Counted from the stretch's first letter, positions 34,216 to 46,435 are shown. The stretch: DNA of 64,000 nucleotides from Aphrophora alni (GCA_963513935.1 OY740776.1:8648724-8712723), one strand, 5' to 3'. The notes: a model not told the origin generated them from the letters alone. Made by a program: numbers and translations.

Positions 34216-34386
34216 ATATAGAGGTAATTCAAATATATAAGACTTACCGTCGTCAATATTCTGTTTGCGTCGTTCAAACGACGGCCGTTTCGGCTATTCA
34301 GCCATTATCATAATTCATATATTGAATTAATATAACAATATTCGGAATGGCGAAAACAAATTATTATAATATATATATAGAGGTAA
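34216..34386 (-). mobile_element. 147-bp hammerhead-type insertion with 12-bp duplication
   Basis: ATATAGAGGTAA at 34216-34227 and 34375-34386 flanks 34228-34374. Family A copies elsewhere lack the insert, so this is a true insertion. On minus the insert carries GGC-TGAATA-GCC-GAAACGGCCGTC (34277-34312): stem II, GAAAC, a short stem III and a GTC triplet. The core is changed (ATGATAA for CTGATGA). Confidence 0.65.
34277..34323 (-). ncRNA. degraded hammerhead-like motif, family 5
   Basis: Stem II and the GAAAC-GGCC-GTC block are intact on minus. The first core box differs at two invariant positions and stem I is not convincing. Probably inactive. Confidence 0.25.
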
Positions 34387-34859
34387 CAAAAAAATGACGT
34401 TGGGGTAGTTTTAAGGGGCAAAATCAATCCAGTTGGGAAAATTGTTATTTGAAAATATGTGTGGGGGGGTATCAAATAAAACTAGAAGTAATTCTGGTTA
34501 CGAAAATGTATGTTTATTTGACGAAAATATAATATGTTAACACTATGCCAAATTTAGTGTCAGATATCATGTCCCACCCTTTCTATCTTAAACACTGCAT
34601 AACCTACGAATCTGAAAAAAAAAAATTATTTGCATTTAAAATTAAATTTCAATACGAAATCATATATTATAGTTTTTCGTATGACGAATACCACTTAGTT
34701 TAACCACACAATGAGAAATACGTAGTGAGTTTAAAAAAAGTTTTTATGAGATGTGAGACTAACAATTCAATAGACACTGAAAGATGGATTGTAGCATCAT
34801 TTCTCTTTATTAGGATCAGTAGGTAAAACCAACGACTCTTATAATTTCAGGTGCGTGTC

Positions 34860-35000
34860 TGTCTGTCTGTAAGTCGCAACCAAACCGAGTTAAAAAAAAA
34901 GTATTTTTGGAAATATTATCTGTGAAATATCAAATAAAAATAGAAGTTATTCTGATTACGGATGTGTATGTTTATTTGACGAAGAAATTAATATGTTGGC
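34860..35000 (-). repeat. dispersed repeat family A, fragment
   Basis: Contains TATCAAATAAAAATAGAAG and TATGTTTATTTGACGAAG, matching 34470-34545. Confidence 0.6.
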
Positions 35001-35894
35001 GCTAGGCCGCTTTAATGACTTCGGTTTTATAATAATAACTGACCCTACGGACCAAGTCGTGAGGTTTTAGCCTACCAGATGGAAAAAAAAGTTGTTTTAA
35101 AACATTTTCTCGATAACTCAATATAGACAACCGATTTTGATTAAATCTCTCTAAAAACGACAGTTCCTGAGTTATCAGCAAAAACAAAAAAAATCGACAA
35201 TTAGGCTGTTATAAAAAAGATGGAATTTCTCAAAACTGACTTTACCGTTTTCGTTCCAATTTTAGTGTTGAAAACTGTGACGATTCTGGAAAAATTGACA
35301 CAAACCAAAAATAAATCTTGACCGTCATCATTAAAAGCTGAATTTACCCTTTGGGGTTCACGGTTTTGGCAATCCCGAGGTATTCCAGCTGTATCTAAAC
35401 CCTTTGTCATCTAGTCTTGTGTTAGAACCACTCTGTTACATCTTTTCTATAGGTCTCTCTTGACCAACTCTCGTTTCTTCCCGACCCTGACGCTCTTAGA
35501 GTATTCGAGAGCTAAAGGTATTTATTTTATGATCTTTTCTTCTTTTTTTTTTATATATGGTGATGCACGAGGGGTTTTTTTTGTCTTAAAAAAAAAAAAT
35601 ATATATATTGACTTCTGCCATTGTCTTTTTTATTTGGACATGTTTTGAAGTTCCTCTATTTTCGAGACTTACTGTACTACTGGATTCGTCTGTTAAAGAC
35701 TAGTTTATATTTTTAACTTAATAAAAATGCAAAGGGAAAAAAATAAGTTAGTAAATTCACAAAAGCAAAATACTGTAACACAGGAAGCGGAGCTTGGTGG
35801 TAGAGGGCGTGGCAAAGCTGTATATAAAGAGGAGTCCTTAACTGACTAATCCAGTAATGAAGTAGCCTTTAAAGATGGAGGATCTCCGAAACAT
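35001..35894. other. non-coding stretch
   Basis: TATATAAAGAGGAG at 35820-35833 looks like a TATA box but no gene follows; a 48-bp tandem array does. Nothing else recognised. Confidence 0.35.
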
Positions 35895-36740
35895 GTATTA
35901 TTGGTAACGGTATATTATTGTTCATTAGATATGTAGTTTTAAGTATTATTGGTAACAGTGTATTATTGTTCATTAGATATGTAGTTTTAAGTATTATTGG
36001 TAACAGTGTATTATTGTTCATTAGATATGTAGTGTTAAGTATTATTGGTAACAGTGTATTATTGTTCATTAGATATGTAGTGTTAAGTATTATTGGTAAC
36101 AGTGTATTATTGTTCATTAGATATGTAGTGTTATGAATTATTGGTAACAGTATAATATTGTTCATTAGATATGTAGTGTTAAGTATTATTGGTAACAGTA
36201 TATTATTGTTCATTAGTTATCTAGTGTTAAGTATTATTGGTAACAGTATATTATTGTTCATTAGATATGTAGTGTTAAGTATTATTGGTAACAGTATATT
36301 ATTGTTCATTAGATATGCAGTTTTATGAATTATCGGAAACATATATTATTGTTCATTAGTTATACAGTGTTATGTATTAATGGTAACAGTATATTATTGT
36401 TTATTAGATATGTACTGGTATGTATTATTGATAACAGTATATTATTGTTCATTAGTTACATAGTGTTATGTATAATGTTATGTTGGTTACAGTATATTAT
36501 TGTTCTTTAATTATGTACTGTTATGTATTACCGGTAAGAGAATATTATTGTTCATTACATATGTAGTGTTAAGTATTATTGGTAACAGTATATTATTGTT
36601 AAATAGATAAGCAGTTTTATGAATTATTGGTAACAGTATATTGTTGTCACAATGTAATAACTACATAACTATGTAGTGTTAAGTATTATTGGTAACAGTA
36701 TATTATTGTTCCTTAGTTATGTAGGCTAGTGTTATGTATT
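35895..36740. repeat. 48-bp tandem repeat, about 17 copies
   Basis: Unit built on GGTAACAGTGTATTATTG plus TTCATTAGATATGTAGTG. The period of 48 bp (a multiple of 3, without stops in some frames) keeps frames open on both strands: minus 35869-36213 (16-residue NNNTLLPIILNTTYLM repeat) and plus 35918-36136. 5' units are almost identical; those after ~36310 are diverged with indels. Coding use is unlikely because the open frames are lost in the diverged half. Confidence 0.95.
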
Positions 36741-36993
36741 ATTGGTTACATTGTTATTTTTTTAAATTTTGTTCTCCGAATTTACAATTGTGTTTTACTA
36801 ATTTGTAATATTACATTTCTGGGCATTCCCAATGACAGGGGCCGGTAACGTTGGCCTCTGCTACCTGGTGTTTTCAGAAAGGTTTATGGCGTGGTTTAAC
36901 TATGATTGGCCGATCCACCTGAACTAAAGTAGGGGAGGGGATTGTCAGTTTAGTTTTATAACTTTTACTTTAACTTGTTAATATTAGTTTAGA

Positions 36994-37037
36994 ACCCTCC
37001 GATGATGGTAACTTGGTTACTGAAATGTACATCAGGG
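36994..37037 (+). ncRNA. hammerhead-like motif, family 2, second copy
   Basis: Stem I CCCT/AGGG, core CCGATGA, extra T, stem II GGTAAC/GTTACT (one G-U, loop TTG), GAAA, AT-GTAC-AT stem III, triplet ATC. Compared with the copy at 3774-3817, changes in stem II occur on both sides (GATAAC/GTTATC against GGTAAC/GTTACT), keeping the stem paired through a G-U. Flanking text (CACAGTGCTCA near 37145) also recurs near 3600-3660. Confidence 0.45.
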
Positions 37038-37375
37038 AAATGTAATAACACAGGCTAAAAAAATTTTACCCAAAGTATATTTGTGTTGTGTTATTGTACC
37101 TAACTTGTAGTAGGTGATTTAGTGTTTACAAATGTAAAATTCACCACAGTGCTCATTCTTCATCTAGTAGGGAATATTGTAAACCTCTTGAGTACGAAGA
37201 CGTACACCCTACGTCAAGTACAATATTTGTTCATCAAATAAGAATTAAGTTCATTCTACGACAAGAAATGTATATTTTATTCTACTTTACAGAATAATTT
37301 TAACATTTCTCCTTCGTAACAATAAACAATACAGAGCCCATAATGTTGGAACAGAATGGTTATAAACTGTAGGAT

Positions 37376-37669
37376 TTATAATAAAAAGCTCGACAAGGGG
37401 GTTGTATAAATTACTGTGAGGTATCCTTTTACTTTAACCCCATTTCTCAAATCCCGTACACTTTTACAACACCTCTTAATTATCTTGAATTTAAAGCATC
37501 GGTTTCCTCTCTCAACTCGGTCTGTAGTTAATTGTAATTTGCGATCAATTACAGAAGGCAGATGTCCAAACACACTGTAATTACAGAAGATATAATCTAA
37601 AATTAAATTATTTGAGTTAAATCGATAATGTCCTGGTGTAGAATAACGGTATTGTACAGGGTGTTTCAA
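37376..37669 (-). CDS. unidentified open frame, 97 codons
   Basis: On minus from 37669. Protein-like composition with Cys and charged residues (LILDYIFCNYSVFGHLPSV, LTTDRVERGNRCFKFKIIK, RCCKSVRDLRNGVKVKGYL). No family recognised. Its 5' end overlaps the start of the TACAGGGTG-type element at 37656, so it could be the end of a longer gene or transposon frame. Not certainly expressed. Confidence 0.3.
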   Translation of the reverse strand: MKHPVQYRYSTPGHYRFNSNNLILDYIFCNYSVFGHLPSVIDRKLQLTTDRVERGNRCFKFKIIKRCCKSVRDLRNGVKVKGYLTVIYTTPLSSFLL

Positions 37670-39711
37670 AAAAATCCTTGTAAAATTTCAAGAGCTTATT
37701 TTACATAAACATATTTCCTCGAATATCTAGCCGCCATTTGTGTTTTAAACAAAATGAAATCTTTTTTTTTGTCTTAAACGATACGGAGTTGAAATGTTGT
37801 ATGCTACTTAGTGTTGTGAAGATCCAATTTGAGAAACAAAGTACTTTCAGCAGTTTGTTGCATTTAATATGTTTGCAACAACAGTTTCAAACAGTTTCTG
37901 TTTCTCATTAATAATAGTTTCTTTACTCATTTCAAAATGGCGGCTATTTAAACTTTTTAAAGTCGAATTTCTCAAAAATCGTAAATTTTACAAAATACAG
38001 TCGATAACTCATTAATAATGATAGCTTTGACACGCCCCTTTTTTCATTTAGTATGTTTCTTTCTCAGTGAAAGAAAATGGAGCCCAAAAGTTTTTTGGTG
38101 ACTTTTATCCTATTATTTTAGTTTTGTTTTATTATTATTATTTTTTCATATTAGGACCTACTCTTTTTTCTTTGTTTTCAGCTATTTGAAATTTTAAGCT
38201 ATAGGAAGATTTAGAGATATAAATTTGAAGAATAACAATAATTTTGTTTCAAGGCTAATCGTGGGTATTGTAGAGAATTGCGAAGAATTAATGTTTTCAA
38301 TTTTTGTCGATAACTGTTATCCTTCAAGCTAAAGAATAAAAAAAAAAAGTCGTTAAAAATCGTTCCAAAACTTCCTCACATCAAAAATAATGAAAAAGAT
38401 TACATACAGATATTTCTTAAAATGCTTAATTTTCTATCTAGCCTAGATTTTGTGTTTTTAATGAAAATATTAATATAATTTTAACGGTAAATGACACAGA
38501 ATTGAAATTTTGCACGCTACTTAGTGTTATGAAGATCTAATTTGAGAAAAATAATCAACCGATTTACTTAACCCGTTTAAAAATGGCGGCAGTTTAAAAT
38601 TTTTAACGTTAAATATCTAAAAAACCGTTAATTTTACAAAATACTTACAAGTGATGTTATAATTATTATTAGGTGTGCCGATAACTCGGTCATTCCTTAA
38701 GCTGTAGGAAGATTTAGAGATAGGAATTCGCAGAATCGATAACTTGGTCATTCCTTAAGCTGTAGGAAGATTTAGAGATTTAGAGAGAGGGTGTTGTGGA
38801 AAATTACCAAGAATTAATATGTAGGAGCTACAGTTTTTGATGATAGTTCATTCAGTTATCCTTTAAGCTACTGAAAGAAAGAAAAAAAAATGTTGTAAAT
38901 AAAAGCAAAAACTAACAATTTTTAGATTTTCGACGTTAAAAAGTTTAAATAGCCGCCATTTTGAAATGAATAAAGAAAATCTGTTGATTATTTTCTCAAA
39001 TTGGAAGTTACCAGAAGTAGGCAGCACTAAAACCTCCAATTTACAAACTTCAAACCGCACAATGGAGATGAACAATCTATTTTTAAGGGAAAAATATAAA
39101 ATGAGTAATTTTCTATTGTCGGTTTTGTTACAATATAGTGATTATATTATTTCTTAGATGTTTGCTCGCATGAATGTTCCCGCCAGAACAGCTCCCTGCT
39201 TTATATCACAAAGGTCCAGTGAACACAGCTTTACAATATCAAATCTCAAGCGTACTCAATGTAAGCTTATATAAAAGTTCATAACAATTTGACTACTTAA
39301 AAAAATAATTTAATTTTATGTTACAAATATTAAATTTATTGCTAGATGGAGTTCTTTATTATAATATTTTATAACTGAGTAAATACGCTTTAGCAATTTA
39401 ATAAAGCTAGTATTATAAATTGAGGAAAAAAATAATTTTAAACTTAATTTTACTACCAGTAATAACAACAGACATTAAAGTGTTTTAAATAAAAACGTTC
39501 TTTGGGCCATCATGGTACTTACCCTACCAGATACAATTTTGCAAGGAGTTAACAATAAAATCCTTTGTAAAAAACACATACAGACCGACAGACGGAAAAC
39601 CAGTCACCGGAGACCCATGTTCATATTGTGAAATATGTTTGTCTCGACCTAAAGAACATTTTTTTATGAAATGTTCCAGAGAGTTCCGGGACACCCTGTA
39701 TATTCAATTAA
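37656..39711. mobile_element. possible DNA element with TACAGGGTGT ends
   Basis: TACAGGGTGTTTC at 37656 and GGGACACCCTGTA at about 39690-39702 are inverted and both abut TA. Between them are repeated modules: AAAATGGCGGC(T/A) with TTTAAA at 37936 and 38582, its inverse GCCGCCATTTTG near 38952, and a 50-bp direct repeat (CGATAACT(C/T)GGTCATTCC) at 38689 and 38739. No transposase seen. It may be several overlapping elements and not one. Confidence 0.3.
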
Positions 39712-41766
39712 GGGCCTAAATCTGCTTCGCTTATGCCAGGAACAAGTTCTCAGAAAAAGGATGTATTTAATTAAAATAAAGATAGATTTTTTTAAAATTT
39801 CAACTGTGCTGTTTTCTGTAACCGAATCTTCTCTGACAGAAATTATGTCATAGAAATCTTTTGGTTTCAGATGATTCGGTCAGAGGACAAAATTTTACTG
39901 ATTTTCAATTAGAGAAGACTCTAAAAGTGTTCCTGACAGAAGAAACCTGAACAACACTTTCGGTTATTGTAAAGCATGTTGGCGGTGTTTGGATTTGAAG
40001 GGGCATATTATGTATACGAATCGCATGGTCTCGTATTAGAAAACTTTTGTTCTATAGATAAAACCTAACCTAACCTAAACGTCCAACTAAACGATAAATC
40101 AATTATTGTGTTTCCATTAATTTGCCAAAACTTGTCCAAACAGGGAACATGGGATCATGTCAATTGAAATTACGTTTTGCACAGAATATCAATTAAATAA
40201 GACGCGCCTTCATTTCCATATGCCGGCTTTACGCAGAGCAGTTCTTTCGGTCAGAGAAGAAAGCTGTGGCAAAATTTCGCTCAGAGAAGAATTCGGTCAC
40301 GGAAGATTCAGTTGAAAAAGAAGATTTAAGAAATGAAACAGCTTTTTCGGCCAGATAAGAAACCTATGTATCACACGACTATCTTCCCATTAAAAAAAAA
40401 ATGAAGTTCATTTCAAGATGGCAGACAAATTTTCAAACTCGCTAAAAAGTGGTTCTTTTATGACTGGGAATAACTGCATTTATTACTAACTCATAAGACT
40501 TGTACATTTTGAGATATTAAGCCTTTTCCAGACTTTTCAAAAACCCTGTATATATAATATATATACACACAACACACACACACACGCGCGCGCGCACACA
40601 CACACTCAGCACTCTATACATAATCGGATTCTACATATCCAAAAAAATTAAAATTGTTCAGTATTTTTTTACGAAATCGCCTAGTTTTGTCGCATCCGCC
40701 ATTTTTTAATTTTTTTTAAAATTTTTATTTTTTTTTTACAAAAAAACTCACTGTAACTCCAGAAATAGATAAGATATTTAGTTCAAAGTTGGTGTAAACA
40801 TTTTGTATGTTACGATTTACACAATGTGTACCAAATAGAACTACTTTATTTTTTTCAATTTTCGGTAGTTAGGAATCAAAACCTATGGGCAACGTTTTTG
40901 TAAGGATATATAAAGGATTGCTTCCCTTGTCCTCGGTGAAATCATATTGCATTAAAATCGAGCTTTTATTGACGGAAGTCAAAAGATTCATTTTGTTATT
41001 TATTCCTGGACCGTAATAATTTTGTACTTGAGATGTTTTATGTTATTCATCTTCAAAATTTCCCAAAAAAATTGAACGAAATTGGTAGAGCCGTTTTTGA
41101 GAAAATAGTATTTTAAAACAGAAATACTGACAAATACTTTTTTCCCGATCCTTAGATACTACATTCGAGAAAAAATTGATCCAAATAGTAGATTAAGATT
41201 TTGTGTTTTTTTCTTACGGCAACTTGCCCTCAATTTTGTTTTATCAAAAAAATTTAAAAAAAACAGTCATCATTCTAAAAATTACTGGTTTAGACAGATT
41301 TTTATAGTCTTAAAAAAAGCTTTATTATAGACACTTTGAATATTTCCAAGGCGAGAAGATTGTAAGACTAGGGGTAGGGAATATTGTAAATTTAACTTCT
41401 TGACTACCAGGACATACACACTGTACTCCAAGTTCATCATTTGCATTCTCTCGTTATACAACCTATTTCTGGTAAAGTGAAAATGGTTTTCATTACGAAT
41501 AGATTACACAATTGGAATTATTTTTATGAAATAATATTTATACTCTGTAAATTTGTATTTAAATGGGACATTTGTGAATTTCACATCTACCTAAATCTCT
41601 GAGTCAGCCATACAATATATCTAGGAACAGACTAATTGATTCTCGTGGTACAATCAAACCACATTATATATATATGTATGCAAATTAATTGATGGCATTT
41701 GTCTTGTCAAGTGACATGTGAAAATCGATATATTAGATGTCATATTGACCATGACGTTAGTATCCA
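39712..41766. other. non-coding stretch
   Basis: Includes a CA/CG microsatellite (about 40565-40606), short AACCTAACCTAACCTAAAC text at 40066-40080, and GGGGTAGGGAATATTGTAAA near 41369, which resembles 37168-37183. No gene. Confidence 0.4.
40565..40606. repeat. mixed (CA)n/(CG)n microsatellite
   Basis: Alternating purine-pyrimidine run ACACACACACACGCGCGCGC followed by ACACACACACACTC. Z-DNA-prone. Confidence 0.9.
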
Positions 41767-42525
41767 CTAAATATATTAATATTTGGTTAAAAATGAAGTC
41801 AAGAGAAAGGAGATAAACCCATTTTAATAGATATAAAAGTCTCTTCCATTTTTATGAATTAATGTTTTTGGAAATTTTAGGAATAAAGGAAATAATTTTA
41901 TAAATTTGTTTATGTGCTATGTTTATAAATAGAAATTTATTTTCCTATAAACAAATGGGGAAAGCTTATACACTAAATGTATACACTAATTGTAAGTTAT
42001 ACATTAATTGTATACACTAATTGTACACACTAAATATATTAATATTTGGTCGAAAATGAAGTCAAGAGAAAGGACATAAATCCAAATTAATAGATATAAA
42101 AATCTCTTCCATTTTTATGAATTTTAAACAAGTGATGCTTTTGGGTAATTTTATAGGAATAAAGGAAATAATTTTATAAATTTGTTTATGTGCTATGTTT
42201 ATAAATAGAAATTTATTTTCCTATAAACAAATGGGGAAAGTTTATACACTAAATGTTTAACTAATTGTATACATCAATAATTGTATACACTAATTGTACA
42301 CACTAAATATATTAATATTTGGTCGAAAATGGAGTCAAGAGAAAGGACATAAACCCAAATTAATAGATATAAAAATCTCTTCCATTTTTATGAATTTTAA
42401 ACAAGTGATGCTTTTGGGTAATTTTATAGGAATAAAGGAAATAATTTAATAAATTTGTTTATGTGCTATGTTTATAAATAGAAATTTATTTTCCTATAAA
42501 CAAATGGGGAAAGTTTGGGTTTTTG
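41767..42525. repeat. tandem repeat, three units of about 263-273 bp
   Basis: AAATATATTAATATTTGGT recurs at 41769, 42032 and 42305. Each unit holds AAGTCAAGAGAAAGGA, CTCTTCCATTTTTATGAATT and TCCTATAAACAAATGGGGAAAG. Units 2 and 3 share a longer AAACAAGTGATGCTTTTGGG block absent from unit 1. Non-coding. Confidence 0.95.
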
Positions 42526-43639
42526 ATGTAGTGTTTTTTTCCTCCTTCTTCTTCTTCTTCTTCAACAAACCAATTTTTTACACCTTATCTAGCTTTTTTC
42601 GAAAATCTGATAACGAAAATTGACAAACGTTTAAAAAAATAATCAACCAACAATATACATTCGTGCAAAATATCTATTGCTTCCTGCTTATTTTAAATCT
42701 AAAGCTAACTTTTGGCTTTTACAACTGCACTACATAATTATATTTTATCTCTAATGCCGCTTTACCTACTTAAAACTCTCTCTACTTGTAAACCAGGTGT
42801 AATGCAGCAAAATAAATAAATACAAATAAACTCTCATACGAGCAGAATGTGAAATAGAGACAGGTTTGCCAACAACATTCCAAACAAAATATATCCCTCG
42901 GGGGTTTACTGTTAACATCTCTCATCCACAGACCAGACAGTTTGTAGTCTCACGAAATATAGACAGTGTGCAAGGGTTGCTTTATGAAATCGTTAGATAT
43001 TGTAAAGCAAGACAGATGTGCAACTGAAATATTATTGGATTTGTGTAATTTTAAGGTTGTGCAGTTATTAATTTTTTTACTTCCTCTGACATGGGTAAAA
43101 ACAATTGATGAAGAGTTTTTTTGCAGATATATCAGTTCTTAGTGCCCAAGAAGTGGTTTTTTAAATGATCTTCACCTTTCTAGCGTCCCTCGTATGTGCT
43201 GTGCTTTATACTCCAAAACGCATGGACAGATTTGAATGAAATTTGATATGTATTTGTCTGTACCGGACTTTTTAAAAATTAATTTATTAACTCAAAATTT
43301 GAGGATATCACAAAATCGGCTTTAGGCTAATTTTGAAGGTCCAGATTTGTAAACTTACATACATCCACCTTCAAGTCATCTCTCCTGGTTACCCTATACT
43401 TTGACTTAACATCATTTATCTCCCACTCTTTCCTTTACAATATGATAAACTTATCCATTCACCGCTCTTGCCAAAAGCACATCAACTACCATCCATTACA
43501 TCATTCTGTTATATATATACAAGGTCTTCGAAAGTAAGTAAATTTTTTTTAATGCTTGTGGTTTTGTTATCTGTTGTCCAATCGTAGAGGAAAAACTCTA
43601 TATTGTATGCAGATATAATTGGGATTTATTAAAACATCA
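42526..43639. other. non-coding stretch
   Basis: Starts with a (CTT)n tract near 42545. 43190-43340 matches the dispersed repeat near 14890-15110. No gene. Confidence 0.4.
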
Positions 43640-44195
43640 GCTGTTATTTTCATTGCTATTTATTTGTTGCCATAGCAACGAGTTTTCTCATTCTTGAACA
43701 ATAAAACACAGGAATCTAGTAGGTGTTATTTTCATTCTTATTTATTTGTTGCCATAGCAACGAGTTTTCTCATGGTTGAATAATAAAACACAGGAATCTA
43801 GTAGGTGTTATTTTCATTCTTATTTATTTGTTGCCATAGCAACGAGTTTTCTCATTGTTGAACAATAAAACACAGGAATCTAGTAGGTGTTATTTTTATT
43901 CTTATTTATTGTTGCCATAGCAACGAGTTTTCTCATTGTTGAATAAAAAAACAGGAATCTAGTAGGTATTATTTTCATTCTTATTTATTTGTTGCCACAG
44001 CAACGAGTTTTCTCATTGTTGAACAATAAAACACAGGAATCTAGTAAGTGTTATCTTCATTCTTGTTGAATAATAAAACAGAGGAATCTAGTAGGTGTTA
44101 TCTTCATTCTTATTTATTTGTTGCCATAGCGACGAGCTTTCTCATTGTTGAACAATAAAACACAGGAATCTAGTAAGTGTTATCTTCATTCTTGT
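43640..44195. repeat. X-box minisatellite, left part
   Basis: 82-bp units: GGAATCTAGTAGGTGTTATTTTCATTCTTATTTATTT (shown only in part), then GTTGCCATAGCAACGAG, TTTTCTCATTGTTGAA and CAATAAAACACA. The palindrome starts at 43666, 43748, 43830, 43911, 43991 and 44120; the fifth is GTTGCCACAGCAAC and the last GTTGCCATAGCGAC. The final spacing (129) is a composite unit of 82 plus a partial 47-bp unit. The array is continued at 50068, having been split by the LTR element. Confidence 0.95.
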
Positions 44196-46023
44196 TATAA
44201 CAAACAACTTGTTTGCTATTTTTTTTTTTTTTATTTTATTTAATTTTTGCCCAAACGTTGGTGCGCCAAATATAACAAAAACGCAAGTTTAGTTATATTA
44301 TTTATTTTAATCTTGATTTATAATTTTAAACAAAAGCCACACGTTGGTGAGCCAAATATAACATTTAAGACGTTATATATATGTTTATTTAAGTTAATTT
44401 ATTTATTTTGAATATTTTGAATAATAATTATTATTAGATATTAATAATTCAATATTATTTTAATTACCTGCTATATGTTTAGTTGTTCCTAAACTTGCAA
44501 AATGTGGAAATATAAATAACACACCTGACACAACGTATTACTTAAAAAACAAACCTTAATTTATTTAAGCAACATGTCAAAGAATCATAAAAACGTACAT
44601 CTATTCCATTAGTGTCTAAAATTTCTTCATTCATTCCACAAGCATTCCTTAATGTTATGTAATATACAAATTTATCTTAACTAATTGTCTTTCCTTATGC
44701 TAGACTTTATTACTAAAAAAAACATCAAGTTTCCACAATTGGCGTTAATTTTTAATGAAATTAATCTGTAATTTGAATTACTTTTATTTTTTTTATACAC
44801 AAACAATTATTTCCTTTACAAAATTAAACTTTATTATAATCTTTATTCAATTTGTTAGTTATTAATTTATTTAATTAATTCTCTTATCTCTTTTTAGGGT
44901 CGTTAGGTTCTTTTATGGCTCAATTAAAGTGAATTATTTTAGAAAAATGAATTTATAATTTTAAAGTGAACAAGAATTTTAAATTGTACTTATCGTTGGT
45001 ACTGCTTTCCAATTTTGATCGACGAGACACTTTCCACACACAACACAACGATGGCTTTAAATTTGATTTAGATATATAAAAAAACAAAACACTCCACACA
45101 CTATCTCCAACCACTTAATCCTGGAATTCGGATTGATGATCCTCCTCAAGTCTCCACTGGCGATGAATTAGTTCTTCCGACTCTTCTCTCGAACAATTCT
45201 TCCAAAATATTTTAATCTGCTCCAAAATCTCAACAAACTTTTGACTAAAAACTACTAACTCTCTTTTCAACTTTGATTCAACTAATTAATTTTCTCGACG
45301 TATTGACACAGAGAACCCTAGTCTCGTGGTCAATCTAACTCCCTTTTTCTGTCCCACAGAATGCTCTCTGTCCCTAAGACCTCCTCTCACCACTCCAGAT
45401 TTTTGACTCCTCTTCAAATTTTCGACGCCAAAAACCTCTCCCTTCTTCCCAAACTTTCCTTCGCTTTCACCCCTCCGATTCGCTCGCTGAATTCTCGATT
45501 TCTCCCCAGATGTTGTTCTTTTTTCCTAGTGGCTGTATTTTTTTAAATTCGTTAGCTTTCACCATGTGGCTGTTTTCCGATTGGCCGACCTAATTCCTTT
45601 TGTCGGTTTCTCATGTTTTTTAGAAGTACCGTTATGCTTCTAGCGTGTCCCATCAGGTCTCTCTCTCCCTGTAGATTTCTCTTTTTTTTTTATACATCCA
45701 GCTGCGTGACATAAAATCTCCCTTTAGATACCGTTACAAATTGTTTAACGTTAGCACGTGTATACTACAAGGTTAGCGAAAACGGCTTCTTTTCTCTTTG
45801 CACGCTTTCTCTCCTAATTTGTTGTGCACAGATGTCCTTTTGATTATATTTTTTGTTAAAATAATATTTTCTGTTACCAGATGATACTAGTTGTTCATTA
45901 TTTTTCTATTATTTAATTTAGTTTCCCCCTTATATCATAAATTACATGTAATTACTCATTTTTTTATAGAGATCGTTGTTATCCTTTATTTTATTATTTA
46001 TTTGATAACGCGATATCGTTATA
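44196..46023 (-). repeat. 3' LTR (1828 bp)
   Basis: Same length as the other LTR, constant offset 4044, no indel, and no difference noticed by eye. Contains two extra copies of the LTR-end/PBS module at 44261-44276 and 44347-44362. Very long compared with the 2.2-kb interior. The short open frame on plus (45361-45546) is antisense and not credible. Confidence 0.95.
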
Positions 46024-46041
46024 GTGTCCCCAGATTAAATT
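46024..46041 (-). other. putative polypurine tract
   Basis: Just inside the 3' LTR the minus strand reads TCTGGGGACAC before TATAAC. The purine run GGGGA is short for a plus-strand primer, so the call is tentative. Confidence 0.35.
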
Positions 46042-46056
46042 AATTTCCTGGTTTGG

Positions 46057-46248
46057 CTAAGAAATAAATTTAATCTTTGCCCGTGGAATTGTAAAACTAT
46101 TTGTCCCAAAACCTTTTCCTACAATGCCATTGTTAATTGTGGTAAACCTCAGTGTTTGACAATGGACCCCTTCTCCATTGTTCTCTTGTGGTAGGTTGTT
46201 GACCATTTGTTTTGGGTCATGTCTGCTTCCCCTTTGTTTATTTTTCAT
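46057..46248 (-). other. small open frame after the integrase tail
   Basis: 63 codons on minus (MKNKQRGSRHDPKQMVNN...), between the integrase stop and the 3' LTR. No domain recognised. Could be a leftover of a third frame of the parent element, or chance. Confidence 0.2.
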
Positions 46249-46309
46249 CGTCCTAACCTAGATTTCTTTATTTGTTTACCCTGACATGTGTTATTTCTAA
46301 TCTTATTTC

Positions 46310-46435
46310 CTAGTGATGATATGCTTTTAATAATCTACAATTAAACGTACCCCTAATCTTATCCTTATGTAAATATCCTAATTTATATGTAGTATTTCCT
46401 AATTTTTCTCTAATTAAGTAAGGTCCTTCATATAA
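46310..46435 (-). pseudogene. integrase C-terminal tail (GPY/F motif) remnant
   Basis: In a different frame from Gag and overlapping its last codons, minus 46435-46310 reads LYEGPYLIREKLGNTTYKLG and then a segment ending RLLKAYHH before TAG. G-P-Y, a central T-Y-x-L and a terminal N-x-x-x-L-K-x-Y-H are the GPY/F module at the end of many Ty3/gypsy integrases. A stop codon lies directly before LYE, so the domain is not translated. It marks the right side of a large internal deletion that removed the rest of pol. Confidence 0.75.

Larger units (their letters stand above)
34100..34640 (-). repeat. dispersed repeat family A, copy 3 (interrupted)
   Basis: Reverse-orientation copy of the family at 9137-10015, containing ACAAGACGATAAATCC and GGGGTATCAAATAAAACTAG. 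It is interrupted by the insertion described next. Confidence 0.6.

Noticed and set aside
35820..35833. TATA-box-like TATATAAAGAGGAG
   Set aside because: No transcript start, gene or conserved element follows; TA-rich matches are expected by chance here.
45361..45546. 61-codon frame present in both LTRs
   Set aside because: Identical only because the LTRs are duplicates; antisense to the element and with no domain.
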